64,000 nucleotides of DNA from Psychrobacter ciconiae (GTDB lineage: Bacteria > Pseudomonadota > Gammaproteobacteria > Pseudomonadales > Moraxellaceae), in NCBI RefSeq assembly GCF_904846055.1, contig NZ_CAJGYV010000001.1, forward strand, positions 558,001 through 622,000, read 5' to 3'. A program made the position numbers and the translations under genes. The notes under the pieces are model-generated. The model ran no database searches. It was not told the DNA's origin and saw nothing but the letters and a program-made list of their open reading frames with translations. How positions within the stretch are numbered: the first letter of the stretch is position 1; each line of letters starts with the position of its first letter. Below, piece by piece: positions 31,362-41,579 of the stretch.

Positions 31362-32237
31362 TTATTCGCCCACAAGCCAGCGGACGTTGGTGGCGCTGTC
31401 CGGTGATAAATTTGGCGCATCCGCAGCTTTTAAAATAGGCTGTAAAAAGCGCAAGATATCACGAGCCTGATTGTCAAATTGCCAAGGCGGATTGATAATC
31501 AGCATTCCGGTGCCATTAAGCCCAACGGCAACATCAGTTGGGTAAATGTTCAGCTCGCAAACGAGTTGCCGGCGAATTTCGGTGCGCTTCATTTTTTTAT
31601 AAAACAGCTCAACCGCTTCGATATTTTTAATCGGAAACCAAAGCGCGTAAACGCCTTGGGGCCACTTTTTATAGCTCGCCACAAGCAAATCGACCAATCG
31701 CGAAAAGTCTTTGTGCTCTTGCTCAAATGGTGGGTCGAGCAAAATCAAACCGCGGCGCTCTTTTGGCGGAATGACGGCGGTAATGCCTTCAAACGCGTCA
31801 CGATGTTGAATACCAATGGGCAACTTATGTAATTGATAATTGAGGGCGTCAAACTCATTGGCTTTGGCTTCAAAGGCTTCCGCGCGAACGCCACTGTCCG
31901 GATTTTTTTCAATATGATGGGCAATCCACCAAGGCGATCCTGGGTAAACGTGTTTGTCATACGTTTTTTTGGCAACTTTTAATTCAGAGAGATACTCTTG
32001 AACTGCGGCAGGAGCGCCATCGAGGTTAGCGTCTAATAACGCCTCAACGCCGCCTTTTGCCTCGCCCGTTTTTTTTGCCTCATCACTTGCTAACGAATAC
32101 AGTCCGCGACCGCCGTAAGCGTCGAGAACGTAAAAAGGCTTGTTTTTTTGCCCCAGCTGATTGAGCAGTTGCACCAATAAAATGTGCTTGACGACATCGG
32201 CAAAGTTTCCGGCGTGATAGGCGTGTTTGTAATTCAT
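31362..32237 (-). CDS. rlmJ: 23S rRNA (adenine(2030)-N6)-methyltransferase
   Basis: Methylates A2030 of 23S rRNA. The 291-aa protein starts with the family-defining MNYKHAYHAGNFADVVKH and has AYGGRGLYSLAS in the SAM-binding region. Other marks are PGSPWWIAHHI and the catalytic LILLDPPFEQ (a DPPF motif of N6-adenine methylases) followed by NPPWQFD. It lies directly upstream of pssA and diverges from the 2OG oxygenase gene. Confidence 0.94.
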   Translation of the reverse strand: MNYKHAYHAGNFADVVKHILLVQLLNQLGQKNKPFYVLDAYGGRGLYSLASDEAKKTGEAKGGVEALLDANLDGAPAAVQEYLSELKVAKKTYDKHVYPGSPWWIAHHIEKNPDSGVRAEAFEAKANEFDALNYQLHKLPIGIQHRDAFEGITAVIPPKERRGLILLDPPFEQEHKDFSRLVDLLVASYKKWPQGVYALWFPIKNIEAVELFYKKMKRTEIRRQLVCELNIYPTDVAVGLNGTGMLIINPPWQFDNQARDILRFLQPILKAADAPNLSPDSATNVRWLVGE

Positions 32238-32353
32238 AGGGATAAAAGTTTAACTCAGAAAAATTGCATCTATGGTAGCATAGGAGACCATAAAAGATAA
32301 CGCTGCTTTTGGTAATTCTGGATGGTATCGCTTAATAATATTCAAAGTGAGGT

Positions 32354-33058
32354 ATGGCAAACGTGAGCCATAAGTTAACATCAGCCAAACAACCCATGCT
32401 CAAGAGCGCTAAAATAAAAGATAGTGCTCTTGAAATTACTGCCAACCAAGCTGACTTTTGGGTAGATTGGGACGAAGTCATTAGCGAGCAGCATTTAGAC
32501 AAACTTGCCAATAACGGCTGGATTGTCCTTGATGACGTATTTTCAAATCAAGCCTTAACCGCGCTGCAAGAAGAAAGCGGCTTTATTCGTTACCGCGCAG
32601 CTTCATTGACCTCAGGGATTCGCCAAAGTCAAATTCGCGGTGACAATATCCGCTGGATTACCAAAGATTGTGTGGCTGGCAGTTATTATTTACAAAGCAT
32701 TGATGAGCTGGCTGCCCTTTTTAATCGTGACTTGTTCGCAGGGATTCGCCATAGTGAGGCGCATTTTGCTTGCTATCCTGCCGGCTTTGGCTATCAGTGG
32801 CACAGTGACAACCCTTTAGGTCGTGATGAGCGAGTAATCTCGGCGGTATTTTATTTAAACGACGATTGGACGGCGGCAGATGGCGGCGCACTTGAAGTCG
32901 TCGATTTGCAAAACCGGCTGCATTGCTTAACCCCGCTTGCCAATCGCTTGGTGATTTTTGACAGCAATTTGCAGCACCAAGTCGCCATCGCTCATAAAAA
33001 ACGCTACTCCATTGCCACTTGGATGCGCCGCGATACGTTAGTGCCCTTTGTTGAATAA
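32354..33058 (+). CDS. 2OG-Fe(II) oxygenase (prolyl-4-hydroxylase-like)
   Basis: A 234-aa non-heme iron dioxygenase. The iron triad is visible as H150-x-D152 in YQWHSDNP and H208 in SNLQHQV, with R217 in HKKRYSIATW as the 2-oxoglutarate anchor. The double-stranded beta-helix core runs from residue ~130 to ~225 (ISAVFYLNDDW, GGALEVVD). It resembles the bacterial P4H-like family; the substrate is unknown. The gene precedes dapE by 23 bases and may be co-transcribed with it. Confidence 0.88.
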   Translation: MANVSHKLTSAKQPMLKSAKIKDSALEITANQADFWVDWDEVISEQHLDKLANNGWIVLDDVFSNQALTALQEESGFIRYRAASLTSGIRQSQIRGDNIRWITKDCVAGSYYLQSIDELAALFNRDLFAGIRHSEAHFACYPAGFGYQWHSDNPLGRDERVISAVFYLNDDWTAADGGALEVVDLQNRLHCLTPLANRLVIFDSNLQHQVAIAHKKRYSIATWMRRDTLVPFVE

Positions 33059-33081
33059 GGTTGTGAAATAAGAAGAACAAT

Positions 33082-34290
33082 ATGCCACAAAAAAACTGGG
33101 AACATTATCAAAACGAAACCTTAACCCTAAGCTGTGAGCTGATGGGGCGAGCGTCAATCACCCCAAATGATGAGGGCTGCCAACAAGTATTAATCAAGCG
33201 ATTGCAGCCGATTGGCTTTGACTGCGAGACGATGATATTTGGCGACAAAAGCCAATCAGGGAAAAACGCGGCGGTGACCAATCTTTGGGCAAGGCGCGGC
33301 AATCAATCGCCGGTGATCTGCTTTGCCGGTCATACCGATGTTGTGCCAACAGGCGATGTCGCCAATTGGCGCTTTGATCCATTTACCCCAACCGTTTGTG
33401 AGGGCTACCTTTGGGGGCGCGGCGCCGCCGATATGAAAACAGCAATTGCCGCGTTTACCGTAGCTGCTGAAAGCTTTGTTGGCAATCATCCCAACCATAA
33501 TGGCTCAATTGCGCTCCTTATCACTTCCGATGAAGAAGATGCCGCAATTAATGGTACAGTAAAAGTGGTCGAGGCACTTGAAGCTCGCCAAGAAAAAATT
33601 ACCTATTGCTTGGTTGGTGAGCCTTCAAGTAGCGATACTTTAGGCGACATCATTAAAAATGGTCGCCGTGGCTCATTGGGCGCGGTGTTAACTGTCACCG
33701 GAAAACAAGGTCACGTTGCCTACCCGCAGCTAGCAACCAATCCCATTCACGAAGCGCTTGCCGCCTTAACCGAGCTGACTTCGGCGCATTGGGACAACGG
33801 TAACGATTATTTTCCGGCAACGATCTTGCAAATATCGAATATTAACAGCGGCACAGGCGCAACCAACGTCATTCCCGAAACCTTAACCGTACTTTTTAAC
33901 TTTCGCTTTTCAACCGAAACGAGCGCAGACGAATTAAAAACCAAAACCCATGCGATTTTCGATAACTATTTCACCAACTCTAACGCAAGCTATCACATCG
34001 ACTGGTCGCTATCGGGTGAGCCATTTTTAACCCCAAAAGGCGATTTGGTCGATGCTTGCCAAGCCGCCATTTATGCCGTTACCGAAACTCAGTCAGCACT
34101 GTCCACCTCAGGTGGTACTTCTGATGGCAGATTTATCGCCCCAACCGGCGCTCAAGTGGTCGAGCTTGGCGTTCGTAATGCCACCATTCATCAAGTTAAT
34201 GAAAAAGTCGAAGTTGCGGATTTGGGAAAGTTGGCACAAATTTATGAAAGGATTTTGGAGCGGTTACTAGGGGGTGTTGAACATTCATAA
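33082..34290 (+). CDS. dapE: Succinyl-diaminopimelate desuccinylase, C-terminus altered by an IS
   Basis: Hydrolyses N-succinyl-LL-diaminopimelate in lysine and peptidoglycan-precursor synthesis. The 402-aa M20 metallopeptidase has the zinc motif [13 protein letters not shown], the [12 protein letters not shown] stretch with the bridging Asp, the catalytic pair TSDEEDAA, and GGTSDGRF. The last six residues (GGVEHS) and the stop codon come from an IS5-family element that begins at 34270. Removing the element and one TA copy gives the ancestral ending ...RLLLD and TAA. The active-site residues are unaffected, so the enzyme is probably functional. Confidence 0.95.
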   Translation: MPQKNWEHYQNETLTLSCELMGRASITPNDEGCQQVLIKRLQPIGFDCETMIFGDKSQSGKNAAVTNLWARRGNQSPVICFAGHTDVVPTGDVANWRFDPFTPTVCEGYLWGRGAADMKTAIAAFTVAAESFVGNHPNHNGSIALLITSDEEDAAINGTVKVVEALEARQEKITYCLVGEPSSSDTLGDIIKNGRRGSLGAVLTVTGKQGHVAYPQLATNPIHEALAALTELTSAHWDNGNDYFPATILQISNINSGTGATNVIPETLTVLFNFRFSTETSADELKTKTHAIFDNYFTNSNASYHIDWSLSGEPFLTPKGDLVDACQAAIYAVTETQSALSTSGGTSDGRFIAPTGAQVVELGVRNATIHQVNEKVEVADLGKLAQIYERILERLLGGVEHS

Positions 34291-35127
34291 TTTCAGCCAG
34301 ATATAAGCACAAGCGAGCGCGACCGTATTCTCATAACTCTGCTTGAGCTTATCAAATCTGGTGGCAACTGCCCTATAGTTTTTAAGCTTAGCGAAAGCGT
34401 TTTCCACTAAGTGACGTACATTGTACAAGTCCCAATCCATATGATCATTAGAGGACTTAGTGTTTGCTCTTCGAGGGATATTATCACGCGTTCCTGCCTG
34501 TTTAATATGCTCTCGCAGTGCCTCAGAATCATAGCCTTTATCAGCACATAAAATCTCCGTGTTGCTCAAGTCAACTTTGTCTACCAAGTCTGGTGCCACT
34601 TTTACATCATGAGTGGTGCTATCAGATAGAATAAAGATGATGGGATTGCCATGAGCATCAACGGCTAAGTGAATCTTGGTCGCTCGACCTGCAACGCTTT
34701 TACTAATGGCCTGAGCATTCTCATGAGCACCACTGCTGTGCTGATGCGCTTTGACATGAGTGGCATCAATGAAGACCCATTCAAGGTCTGAGCCTTTGAT
34801 CAATAATTCAAACAGCGCAATCAGCTTATTGCTGGCAGACCAGCGCCGGAATGCTTTGTAGACGGTATTAGACTTGCCAAAATACTCTGGTAAGTCACGC
34901 CAAGGACAACCAACGCGCATCCGATATAGCACGCCTTCAACCGTTCTCCTAAGATTTACTTTGTCATAGAGATTTAATTCGAGTAAGATAGGTCTTAGTC
35001 TTGTCCAGTGTTCATCTGTGAGCATCGTGCGAGGCATAGCGATCGGCATCTTTTTTGTGTGAGAACTTAAAGATTAACCGTTCGCTATTTTTTTGCCATC
35101 AATTTCTTCCCAATGTTCAACACGCCC
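34270..35127 (-). mobile_element. Complete IS5-family insertion sequence, 858 bp, in the 3' end of dapE
   Basis: The ends are GGGGGTGTTGAACATT at the left and, on the complement, GGGCGTGTTGAACATT at the right: inverted repeats matching at 15 of 16 positions. TA flanks both ends (34268-34269 and 35128-35129), a 2-bp target duplication as in the IS427-type group of IS5. One transposase gene fills the element on the minus strand. No frameshift or stop is seen, so it may be active. Confidence 0.9.
34285..35049 (-). CDS. IS5-family transposase
   Basis: A 254-aa transposase with an N-terminal DUF4096-like domain ([35 protein letters not shown]) and a DDE_Tnp_1-type catalytic domain. The Asp residues are in [11 protein letters not shown] and [10 protein letters not shown], and the Glu is in [14 protein letters not shown]. 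Its stop codon lies 15 bases inside the element end and abuts the dapE stop on the opposite strand. ATG 35049 or 35037 may be the start. Confidence 0.93.
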   Translation of the reverse strand: MPIAMPRTMLTDEHWTRLRPILLELNLYDKVNLRRTVEGVLYRMRVGCPWRDLPEYFGKSNTVYKAFRRWSASNKLIALFELLIKGSDLEWVFIDATHVKAHQHSSGAHENAQAISKSVAGRATKIHLAVDAHGNPIIFILSDSTTHDVKVAPDLVDKVDLSNTEILCADKGYDSEALREHIKQAGTRDNIPRRANTKSSNDHMDWDLYNVRHLVENAFAKLKNYRAVATRFDKLKQSYENTVALACAYIWLKL

Positions 35128-35178
35128 TATTAGATTAAATTAATATCTGCTTGATTGACTACAATTTGACAAGCTAAA

Positions 35179-35212
35179 AAAGCGCTGAAATCTTAAGCTT
35201 TCAGCGCTTTTT
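35179..35212. terminator. Bidirectional terminator between dapE/IS and the GNAT-like gene
   Basis: A perfect 12-bp stem (AAAGCGCTGAAA/TTTCAGCGCTTT, 35179-35190 with 35199-35210) with an 8-base loop has A-runs before and T-runs after. It probably served dapE before the IS arrived, and it also ends the minus-strand gene at 35217. Confidence 0.85.
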
Positions 35213-35216
35213 TTAG

Positions 35217-35627
35217 TCAATCAGCAAGCTTTACCCAAGTGTCGTTATGATGCTCAAAGCCTAAGTCTTTAAAAGACACATTCAGCGGTGACTTTTCTAA
35301 AACGGTCAACAGACAGCCTGAAGCCAGCTGCGGCTCAATATACTTAAGCAGCATTTGTGCGACCTCTGTTGACGCAAAATCAGGACGAACAAGCAGCTCA
35401 ACCACATGACAGCTTGAGCGAAAGTCGCTGACGCCGCGGGCAAGTCCAACCAACTCATGAGCGTCGTTGCCCTCTTGCGACCACGCTGACACCAGCAAAT
35501 TGGTGTTATCAAGCATCGCTTGAATCAGTGAGTGCGAGCGCGACTGCAGTGTTTTTTGACAAGTTGCGGACAACTCAAGATAGTCATCAGGGCTGATGGG
35601 GTTGTTGATGTGATAAATAATACTCAT
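35217..35627 (-). CDS. GNAT-like acetyltransferase domain protein
   Basis: The 136-aa protein has the shape of a small GNAT: an N-terminal helix pair, a strand ELVGLARGVSDF, then VVELLVRPDFASTEVAQMLLKYIEP (motif A region), and a final strand FKDLGFEHHNDTWVKL. The acetyl-CoA loop is atypical, lacking a clear Q/R-x-x-G-x-G/A. Function is unknown. It is followed by a terminator and preceded by iscX about 40 bases away on the same strand. Confidence 0.55.
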   Translation of the reverse strand: MSIIYHINNPISPDDYLELSATCQKTLQSRSHSLIQAMLDNTNLLVSAWSQEGNDAHELVGLARGVSDFRSSCHVVELLVRPDFASTEVAQMLLKYIEPQLASGCLLTVLEKSPLNVSFKDLGFEHHNDTWVKLAD

Positions 35628-35669
35628 AAAGCTCCTTAATCACACGGATAGGTTAGTGATTAAAAAGAT

Positions 35670-35876
35670 TTAATCCGCTTCATCAATCCAGTTCATCTGA
35701 ATGGCTTCCAAAATCCCTTCGTTCGATTTATTAGGCTCATCATCGAAGCCCTCAAGCTCAGTTATCCAGCGGTGCAAGTCGGTAAAACGAATGTAGCGTG
35801 GGTCGGTATCGGGAAATTTTTCGGCAAGTTCAATGGCAATATCTAGGCTGTCCGACCATTTTAGTTTTTGGGTCAT
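35670..35876 (-). CDS. iscX: Fe-S cluster assembly protein IscX
   Basis: A 68-aa acidic protein with the IscX pattern: LKWSDSLDIAIELAEKFPDTDPRYIRFTDLH in adjacent parts, WITELEGFDDEPNKSNEGILEAIQ, and a final WIDEAD. IscX binds iron and the IscS desulfurase and tunes cluster assembly. In many genomes it ends the isc operon; here no isc genes are nearby. A GGAGC site precedes ATG 35876. Confidence 0.92.
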   Translation of the reverse strand: MTQKLKWSDSLDIAIELAEKFPDTDPRYIRFTDLHRWITELEGFDDEPNKSNEGILEAIQMNWIDEAD

Positions 35877-35924
35877 GATGGCTCCTTATTCTTTAAGATT
35901 TACTCTATGCTAGCAGAAGTTGCC

Positions 35925-36473
35925 TTAATTTGTATAGCGCTTGGCAAATTTTGCTTTGATGGCGTCTTGATTGGCGTTCCATGTTTGGATGATGTCATTT
36001 AGATTGACCCCTGCCAAATCAAGCTCACTTGGGGCGCGTTTGCCCTGAGCGTCAACCAAAATAATTTTGGTCAATCCTACCGCTCGCAGTTGCTGCTTCA
36101 CAAAAAATTGATGCTCAAAATACAGATATTTTTCATCCCAACCTAAAAGGCGGCTGGTTACCTCCAATTTATCCAAAAATGACACTTGCTTTAAATACAC
36201 CACTTCTTGCATCGCCATCACCCAGCGTAGCATCTTAATGCCTTTTTTATGGCAGCACGATATGAGCCAGTTGGTAATATTTAATTCTATAAAGGACAAA
36301 TAACGATAATTGGGCAAATGATTGCGCCACCCCATATCCTGCGGCAAAATACTATAGTGCTGAGTGATCGGCGCTTGCAGCTCGCTTTGGCTCAGCGTTG
36401 AATGTTTTGGGGTCAGTTTTAGCTCTCTTTTGAGCAAACTTATCATAATAAAAAAGCGCAAAAGCATGTTCAT
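35925..36473 (-). CDS. Thioesterase-like (4HBT_2/THEM6-like) protein
   Basis: A 182-aa protein with hot-dog-fold features: PQDMGWRNHLPNYRYLSFIELNITNW places the long helix, MQEVVYLKQVSFLDKLEVTSRLLGWDEKYLYFEHQFF forms paired strands, and VGLTKIILVD follows. The motif resembles eukaryotic THEM6 and bacterial thioesterase-superfamily proteins of unknown substrate. There is an N-terminal hydrophobic stretch (MLLRFFIMISLL) that may be a membrane anchor. The start has no strong ribosome binding site. Confidence 0.7.
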   Translation of the reverse strand: MNMLLRFFIMISLLKRELKLTPKHSTLSQSELQAPITQHYSILPQDMGWRNHLPNYRYLSFIELNITNWLISCCHKKGIKMLRWVMAMQEVVYLKQVSFLDKLEVTSRLLGWDEKYLYFEHQFFVKQQLRAVGLTKIILVDAQGKRAPSELDLAGVNLNDIIQTWNANQDAIKAKFAKRYTN

Positions 36474-36623
36474 AGCAGTATCCGTGATTGATTTTTTAAA
36501 GTTATCTTAACATGGCGGCATAAAGTTTTTTATTGTCACCTCATTTTAGCCAAGCTTTTTAAATCAGCAATATTGCTTATAATGGTTGCCATGACTTTAT
36601 TAAAAATATTGAAAGGATGACCC

Positions 36624-37412
36624 ATGTATTTTTTACTCTCGCCTGCCAAAGCCTTAAATGAACAAAAAAACTGGTCGGATACGTTAAACCCTCAATTCAC
36701 CCAGCCAGAATTGGCAAATCAAGCTGCCAAGCTTATGCAAATACTTAAACAAAAAGACCCGATTGATTTGCAGGAATTGATGGGCGTCTCAAAAAAAATT
36801 GCAGACTTAAACGCCAATCGCAACCAAGACTGGCAATTACCGTTTGATACCGATAACGCCAAGCCTGCCGTTTATATGTTTGATGGTGATGCTTATCGCG
36901 GCTTGGATATTGCGACGCTTGACTTGCCAGCGATTGACTATTTAAATTCAAATTTAGGCATTTTATCGGGGCTTTATGGTCTGCTCAAACCGCTGGATTT
37001 GATGGCAGCATATCGGTTAGAGATGGGAACGGCACTTGCCACCGAGTCGGCAAAAGACTTGTACGAATTTTGGGGCAATAATATTACCAAGCTTGTTAAT
37101 CAGCGCTTAGAGGACAGCTTAGGCGAAAATATACTTGTCAACTTAGCCTCTAACGAATATTTTAAAGCAGTAAACACCAAGCGTATCGATGCAAACATTA
37201 TCACCCCGCGATTTGAGGATTATAAAAATGGCAACTATAAAGTCATCAGCTTTTATGCCAAAAAAGCGCGAGGCATGATGACAAGGTTTGCCGCGCTCAA
37301 TCAATTAACGTCTACTGAAGATTTAAAAGAGTTTAATTTGGATGGCTATTATTACTGTCAAAAAGCCTCCGATGATAAAACGTGGACGTTTCGCCGTGAT
37401 GAGTTGACTTAA
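36624..37412 (+). CDS. yaaA: Peroxide stress protein YaaA (DUF328)
   Basis: The 262-aa protein matches YaaA from the start (MYFLLSPAKALNE) through DLMGVSKKIADLNANR, PAVYMFDGDAYRGLD, LSGLYGLLKPLDLMAAYRLEMG and NLASNEYFKAV to FYAKKARGMMTRF. E. coli YaaA lowers free iron and limits DNA damage during peroxide stress. An AAAGGATG site precedes ATG 36624. It is a single-gene unit with a terminator at 37452. Confidence 0.95.
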   Translation: MYFLLSPAKALNEQKNWSDTLNPQFTQPELANQAAKLMQILKQKDPIDLQELMGVSKKIADLNANRNQDWQLPFDTDNAKPAVYMFDGDAYRGLDIATLDLPAIDYLNSNLGILSGLYGLLKPLDLMAAYRLEMGTALATESAKDLYEFWGNNITKLVNQRLEDSLGENILVNLASNEYFKAVNTKRIDANIITPRFEDYKNGNYKVISFYAKKARGMMTRFAALNQLTSTEDLKEFNLDGYYYCQKASDDKTWTFRRDELT

Positions 37413-37451
37413 ATTTTTGGCTTATAAAAATAAATTTTGATTTATAACAAC

Positions 37452-37485
37452 AAAAAAGCCCCAACACATCGTTGAGGCTTTTTTT
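37452..37485. terminator. Terminator between convergent yaaA and groL
   Basis: Arms AAGCC-C-CAAC and GTTG-A-GGCTT form a stem with one mismatch, with an A-run before and seven T after. It can serve yaaA on the plus strand and groL on the minus strand. Confidence 0.8.
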
Positions 37486-37514
37486 GAGCAATTAATTAAA
37501 GGATAAACGGCAAC

Positions 37515-39167
<1,653 letters not shown>

Positions 39168-39296
39168 TTACTCCAATAAAAATTTTGATTGTTGTGAATT
39201 AGATTAAAAGCGCCTTGTCAGTTTCCATCTGCTTTCTTTCGTTATAGACGATTATTTTCAGGCGCTTACGACAGCTAATGCTGCTATCTTAAAAAA

Positions 39297-39587
39297 CTAA
39301 CCTTCTAAAATACCAAGAACGTCAGCTTCTTTCATAATCAATAATTCTTCACCGTCAACTTTAACCGTTTGACCTGCATATTGACCAAACAAGACTTTAT
39401 CGCCAGCTTTTACATCCAAAGCGCGAACCTCGCCATTGTCACGGATTTGACCGTTGCCCACCGCAATGACCTCGCCTTGAGATGGTTTTTCTTGCGCCGA
39501 TCCTGGCAATAAAATGCCGCCAGCCGTTTTTTGCTCTTCTTCAAGACGGCGAACCACAATACGGTCATGTAAAGGACGAATATTCAT
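39297..39587 (-). CDS. groS: 10-kDa co-chaperonin GroES
   Basis: Caps the GroEL cavity. The 96-aa protein has [21 protein letters not shown] in adjacent parts, the mobile loop [18 protein letters not shown] that contacts GroEL, and [24 protein letters not shown] site precedes the ATG. It is the first gene of groSL, with a heat-shock promoter at 39679-39707. Confidence 0.98.
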   Translation of the reverse strand: MNIRPLHDRIVVRRLEEEQKTAGGILLPGSAQEKPSQGEVIAVGNGQIRDNGEVRALDVKAGDKVLFGQYAGQTVKVDGEELLIMKEADVLGILEG

Positions 39588-39678
39588 CTATGACTCCAAA
39601 ATAAAGGTTGAATCAAAAAAAAGATTGAGATTTTTATTCTCAATTCTGCTTAAGGTTAAGCGTGACGCTTGATTGACA

Positions 39679-39707
39679 AAGTGGGGGCAAAGCAATTTTC
39701 ATTCAAG
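39679..39707 (-). promoter_or_regulatory. Sigma-32-type heat-shock promoter of groSL
   Basis: On the minus strand, CTTGAAT (39701-39707) and CCCCACTT (39679-39686) are 14 bases apart, close to the sigma-32 consensus CTTGAAA–N13-15–CCCCATNT. It lies about 92 bases upstream of the groS start. No CIRCE inverted repeat was seen. The rest of this 380-base gap shows no gene. Confidence 0.8.
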
Positions 39708-39967
39708 TCTATAACCTAAAAATTTATAAATATTAGATTAAAACTACGCCATCTCAGATAAGTTCTGCCCAATCACGGCGTAAGAAAGCATTGAGCAATA
39801 AAGCCGTAGCCTTTAGTAACCTTGCCAACAAAACATCAACGTCAATCCTCTTTGCTTAGCTTGAAAATGTAACAAGATATGACCATTATGATATGAGGTT
39901 TTTGATTTTAAAGCATAGGTTGGCTACGCGCCATCTAAGCGACAAGCTTATTTAAGGATTCAAAATT

Positions 39968-40705
39968 ATGTCATCAAAAGTTATGTCATTATCCACCTTT
40001 AAAAAGTCAGTAACTACCCTTGCAAGTGGTGCTGCGATTATCAGCGCGGGTGTTTTGAGCATGGGGGCGGCAAATATGGCAAATGCTAAAGTCATTGCTC
40101 CTACAAACGCCGATTATAGCTTTACCGTTGAGGACAAATATAAAGGCACGGCAAATCGCACGTTGACTAAGACCGGAAATACTTGGAAATATAATGTTAA
40201 AGCGCGGGTAGCTGGAGTTGCCACGGCAGCGCAAAACAGCACCTTTAGCTTAACGGGCAATACAGTAACGCCTGTATCAGCAAGTACGACCTATAAAATA
40301 TTGGGCGTTGGTCGCACTCATAATCTAAAATTTAACAACGCCAAAAAACAAGTGGCAAGCAGCTATAAGGGCAAAACGGTCAATTTAAAAGTGGCGCAAC
40401 CGACCTTTGATGACTTAAGCCTTGAGATGCAAATCCGCCAAGATTTGATAAATGGTAAATTTACGGGCAATTACTACATGGCAAAACACGATAAAATCGA
40501 AAAAACGCCCTTTAAAAAATCTGGAAGTACCAAAATTACCGTTCCTGCCGGCACGTTTGATACCGTTCGCGTTGACCGCGTTCACGATGACAATAGCCGC
40601 TCAACGAGCTTTTGGCTTGCCCCAAGCCTTGACTACTTACCCGTCAAAGTCGTTCAAGTCAATGATGGTAAAAAAATGGATCTAGAATTGACCAAGGTCA
40701 ATTAA
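39968..40705 (+). CDS. DUF3108 domain-containing exported protein
   Basis: The 245-aa protein has a signal peptide (Lys-containing start, then LASGAAIISAGVLSMGAA, cleavage near ANA/K at about residue 41). The mature part is a beta-rich DUF3108 domain: YSFTVEDKYKGTANRTLTK, FDDLSLEMQIRQDL, TVPAGTFDTVRVDRV, and STSFWLAPSLDYLPVKVVQVNDG. The last is the family's most recognisable part. These periplasmic proteins have no settled function. A TAAGGA site precedes ATG 39968. A strong terminator follows. Confidence 0.88.
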   Translation: MSSKVMSLSTFKKSVTTLASGAAIISAGVLSMGAANMANAKVIAPTNADYSFTVEDKYKGTANRTLTKTGNTWKYNVKARVAGVATAAQNSTFSLTGNTVTPVSASTTYKILGVGRTHNLKFNNAKKQVASSYKGKTVNLKVAQPTFDDLSLEMQIRQDLINGKFTGNYYMAKHDKIEKTPFKKSGSTKITVPAGTFDTVRVDRVHDDNSRSTSFWLAPSLDYLPVKVVQVNDGKKMDLELTKVN

Positions 40706-40723
40706 TACTTTAAGTTTACAGTC

Positions 40724-40756
40724 AAAAGAGCAGTCACGATGACTGCTCTTTTTTTT
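40724..40756 (+). terminator. Terminator of the DUF3108 gene
   Basis: A perfect stem AGAGCAGTCA/TGACTGCTCT (40727-40736 and 40740-40749) with a 3-base loop is followed by a run of seven or more T residues, 19 bases after the DUF3108 stop. Confidence 0.92.
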
Positions 40757-40817
40757 GCACGCTTGCCAGTTGCCATAATTATGGTTGACTTATCATCAGG
40801 CAATGTTAAGCTAAGCG

Positions 40818-40917
40818 TTCTTTGGGGAGTAGCCTGCTTTTTTAAAAAAAGCGTTCGTATCAACATACTTGGCCACATTGCCATGGTACGAACACCGCTT
40901 TGGTTGGCAAGACCATC
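40818..40917 (+). promoter_or_regulatory. yybP-ykoY manganese riboswitch upstream of mntP
   Basis: The leader carries the core sequences of the yybP-ykoY aptamer in order: TTTGGGGAGTAGCC (40821-40834), the second-loop TCAACATACTTGGCC (about 40860-40874) and GGCAAGACC (40906-40914). GTTCGTA/TACGAAC pair (40853-40859 with 40887-40893). The aptamer binds Mn(II) and in E. coli turns on mntP. Downstream, GGTCGAG (40936-40942) pairs with CTCGACC (40968-40974) ahead of the mntP start and could be the expression platform. The edges are approximate. Confidence 0.85.
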
Positions 40918-40988
40918 GATATCATCACACTTGCAGGTCGAGGGTGCGTTGATGTCGTGGACTTAAACTCGACCAAAGTGACTGATTT

Positions 40989-41576
40989 ATGAACCCGTTA
41001 GCTCTTATTCTTCTCGCCTTTTCCATGTCAACCGATGCGTTTTCGGTAGCAATTGGCAAAGGTGCAAGCCTAAACAACCCACGCCTGTCTCAAGCACTAA
41101 AGCTTGGTTTAATTTTTGGTACGATTGAAGCCATCACCCCAATTATTGGTTGGCTGCTTGGACGCTTTGCGACCGGATTTGTTGACCCCGCCTTAATCGA
41201 AGCTTGGGACCACTGGATTGCCTTTATTATCCTAAGCGCTTTGGGATTGCATTTAATAGTAGCAAGTTTATCGTCAGATAATGAGGAGGAAGACGTCAAA
41301 TCCTCCTCAAATCCTGCCCTATTGACCGTGATGCTCACCGCCTTTGGTACCAGTATTGATGCGATGGCAATCGGCGTAAGCCTTGCCTTTATTGAGGTTA
41401 ATATTTTAGTTGCCGCAGGACTTATTGGCTTTGCGACCTTTTTGATGGTCACCATAGGGGTGATGCTTGGCAAGGCGCTTGGAGCAATTTTAGGTCACCG
41501 AGCGGAGATGTTCGGCGGCGTGGTACTGATTGCCATCGGCAGTTGGATTTTATTGAGCCATACTGGTTATCTCTAG
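40989..41576 (+). CDS. mntP: Manganese efflux pump MntP
   Basis: Inner-membrane exporter that protects against Mn(II) excess. The 195-aa protein has six hydrophobic segments in two repeated halves, each with a membrane Asp motif: [16 protein letters not shown] near the start and [17 protein letters not shown] in the second half, as in MntP/Yeb[16 protein letters not shown] is also typical. The ribosome binding site is weak and lies near a hairpin, consistent with control by the upstream manganese riboswitch. Confidence 0.95.
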   Translation: MNPLALILLAFSMSTDAFSVAIGKGASLNNPRLSQALKLGLIFGTIEAITPIIGWLLGRFATGFVDPALIEAWDHWIAFIILSALGLHLIVASLSSDNEEEDVKSSSNPALLTVMLTAFGTSIDAMAIGVSLAFIEVNILVAAGLIGFATFLMVTIGVMLGKALGAILGHRAEMFGGVVLIAIGSWILLSHTGYL

Positions 41577-41579
41577 GCG

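Noticed and set aside
40739..40966. A 75-codon plus-strand frame upstream of mntP
   Set aside because: It begins inside the DUF3108 terminator and runs through the riboswitch, so it is a chance frame.
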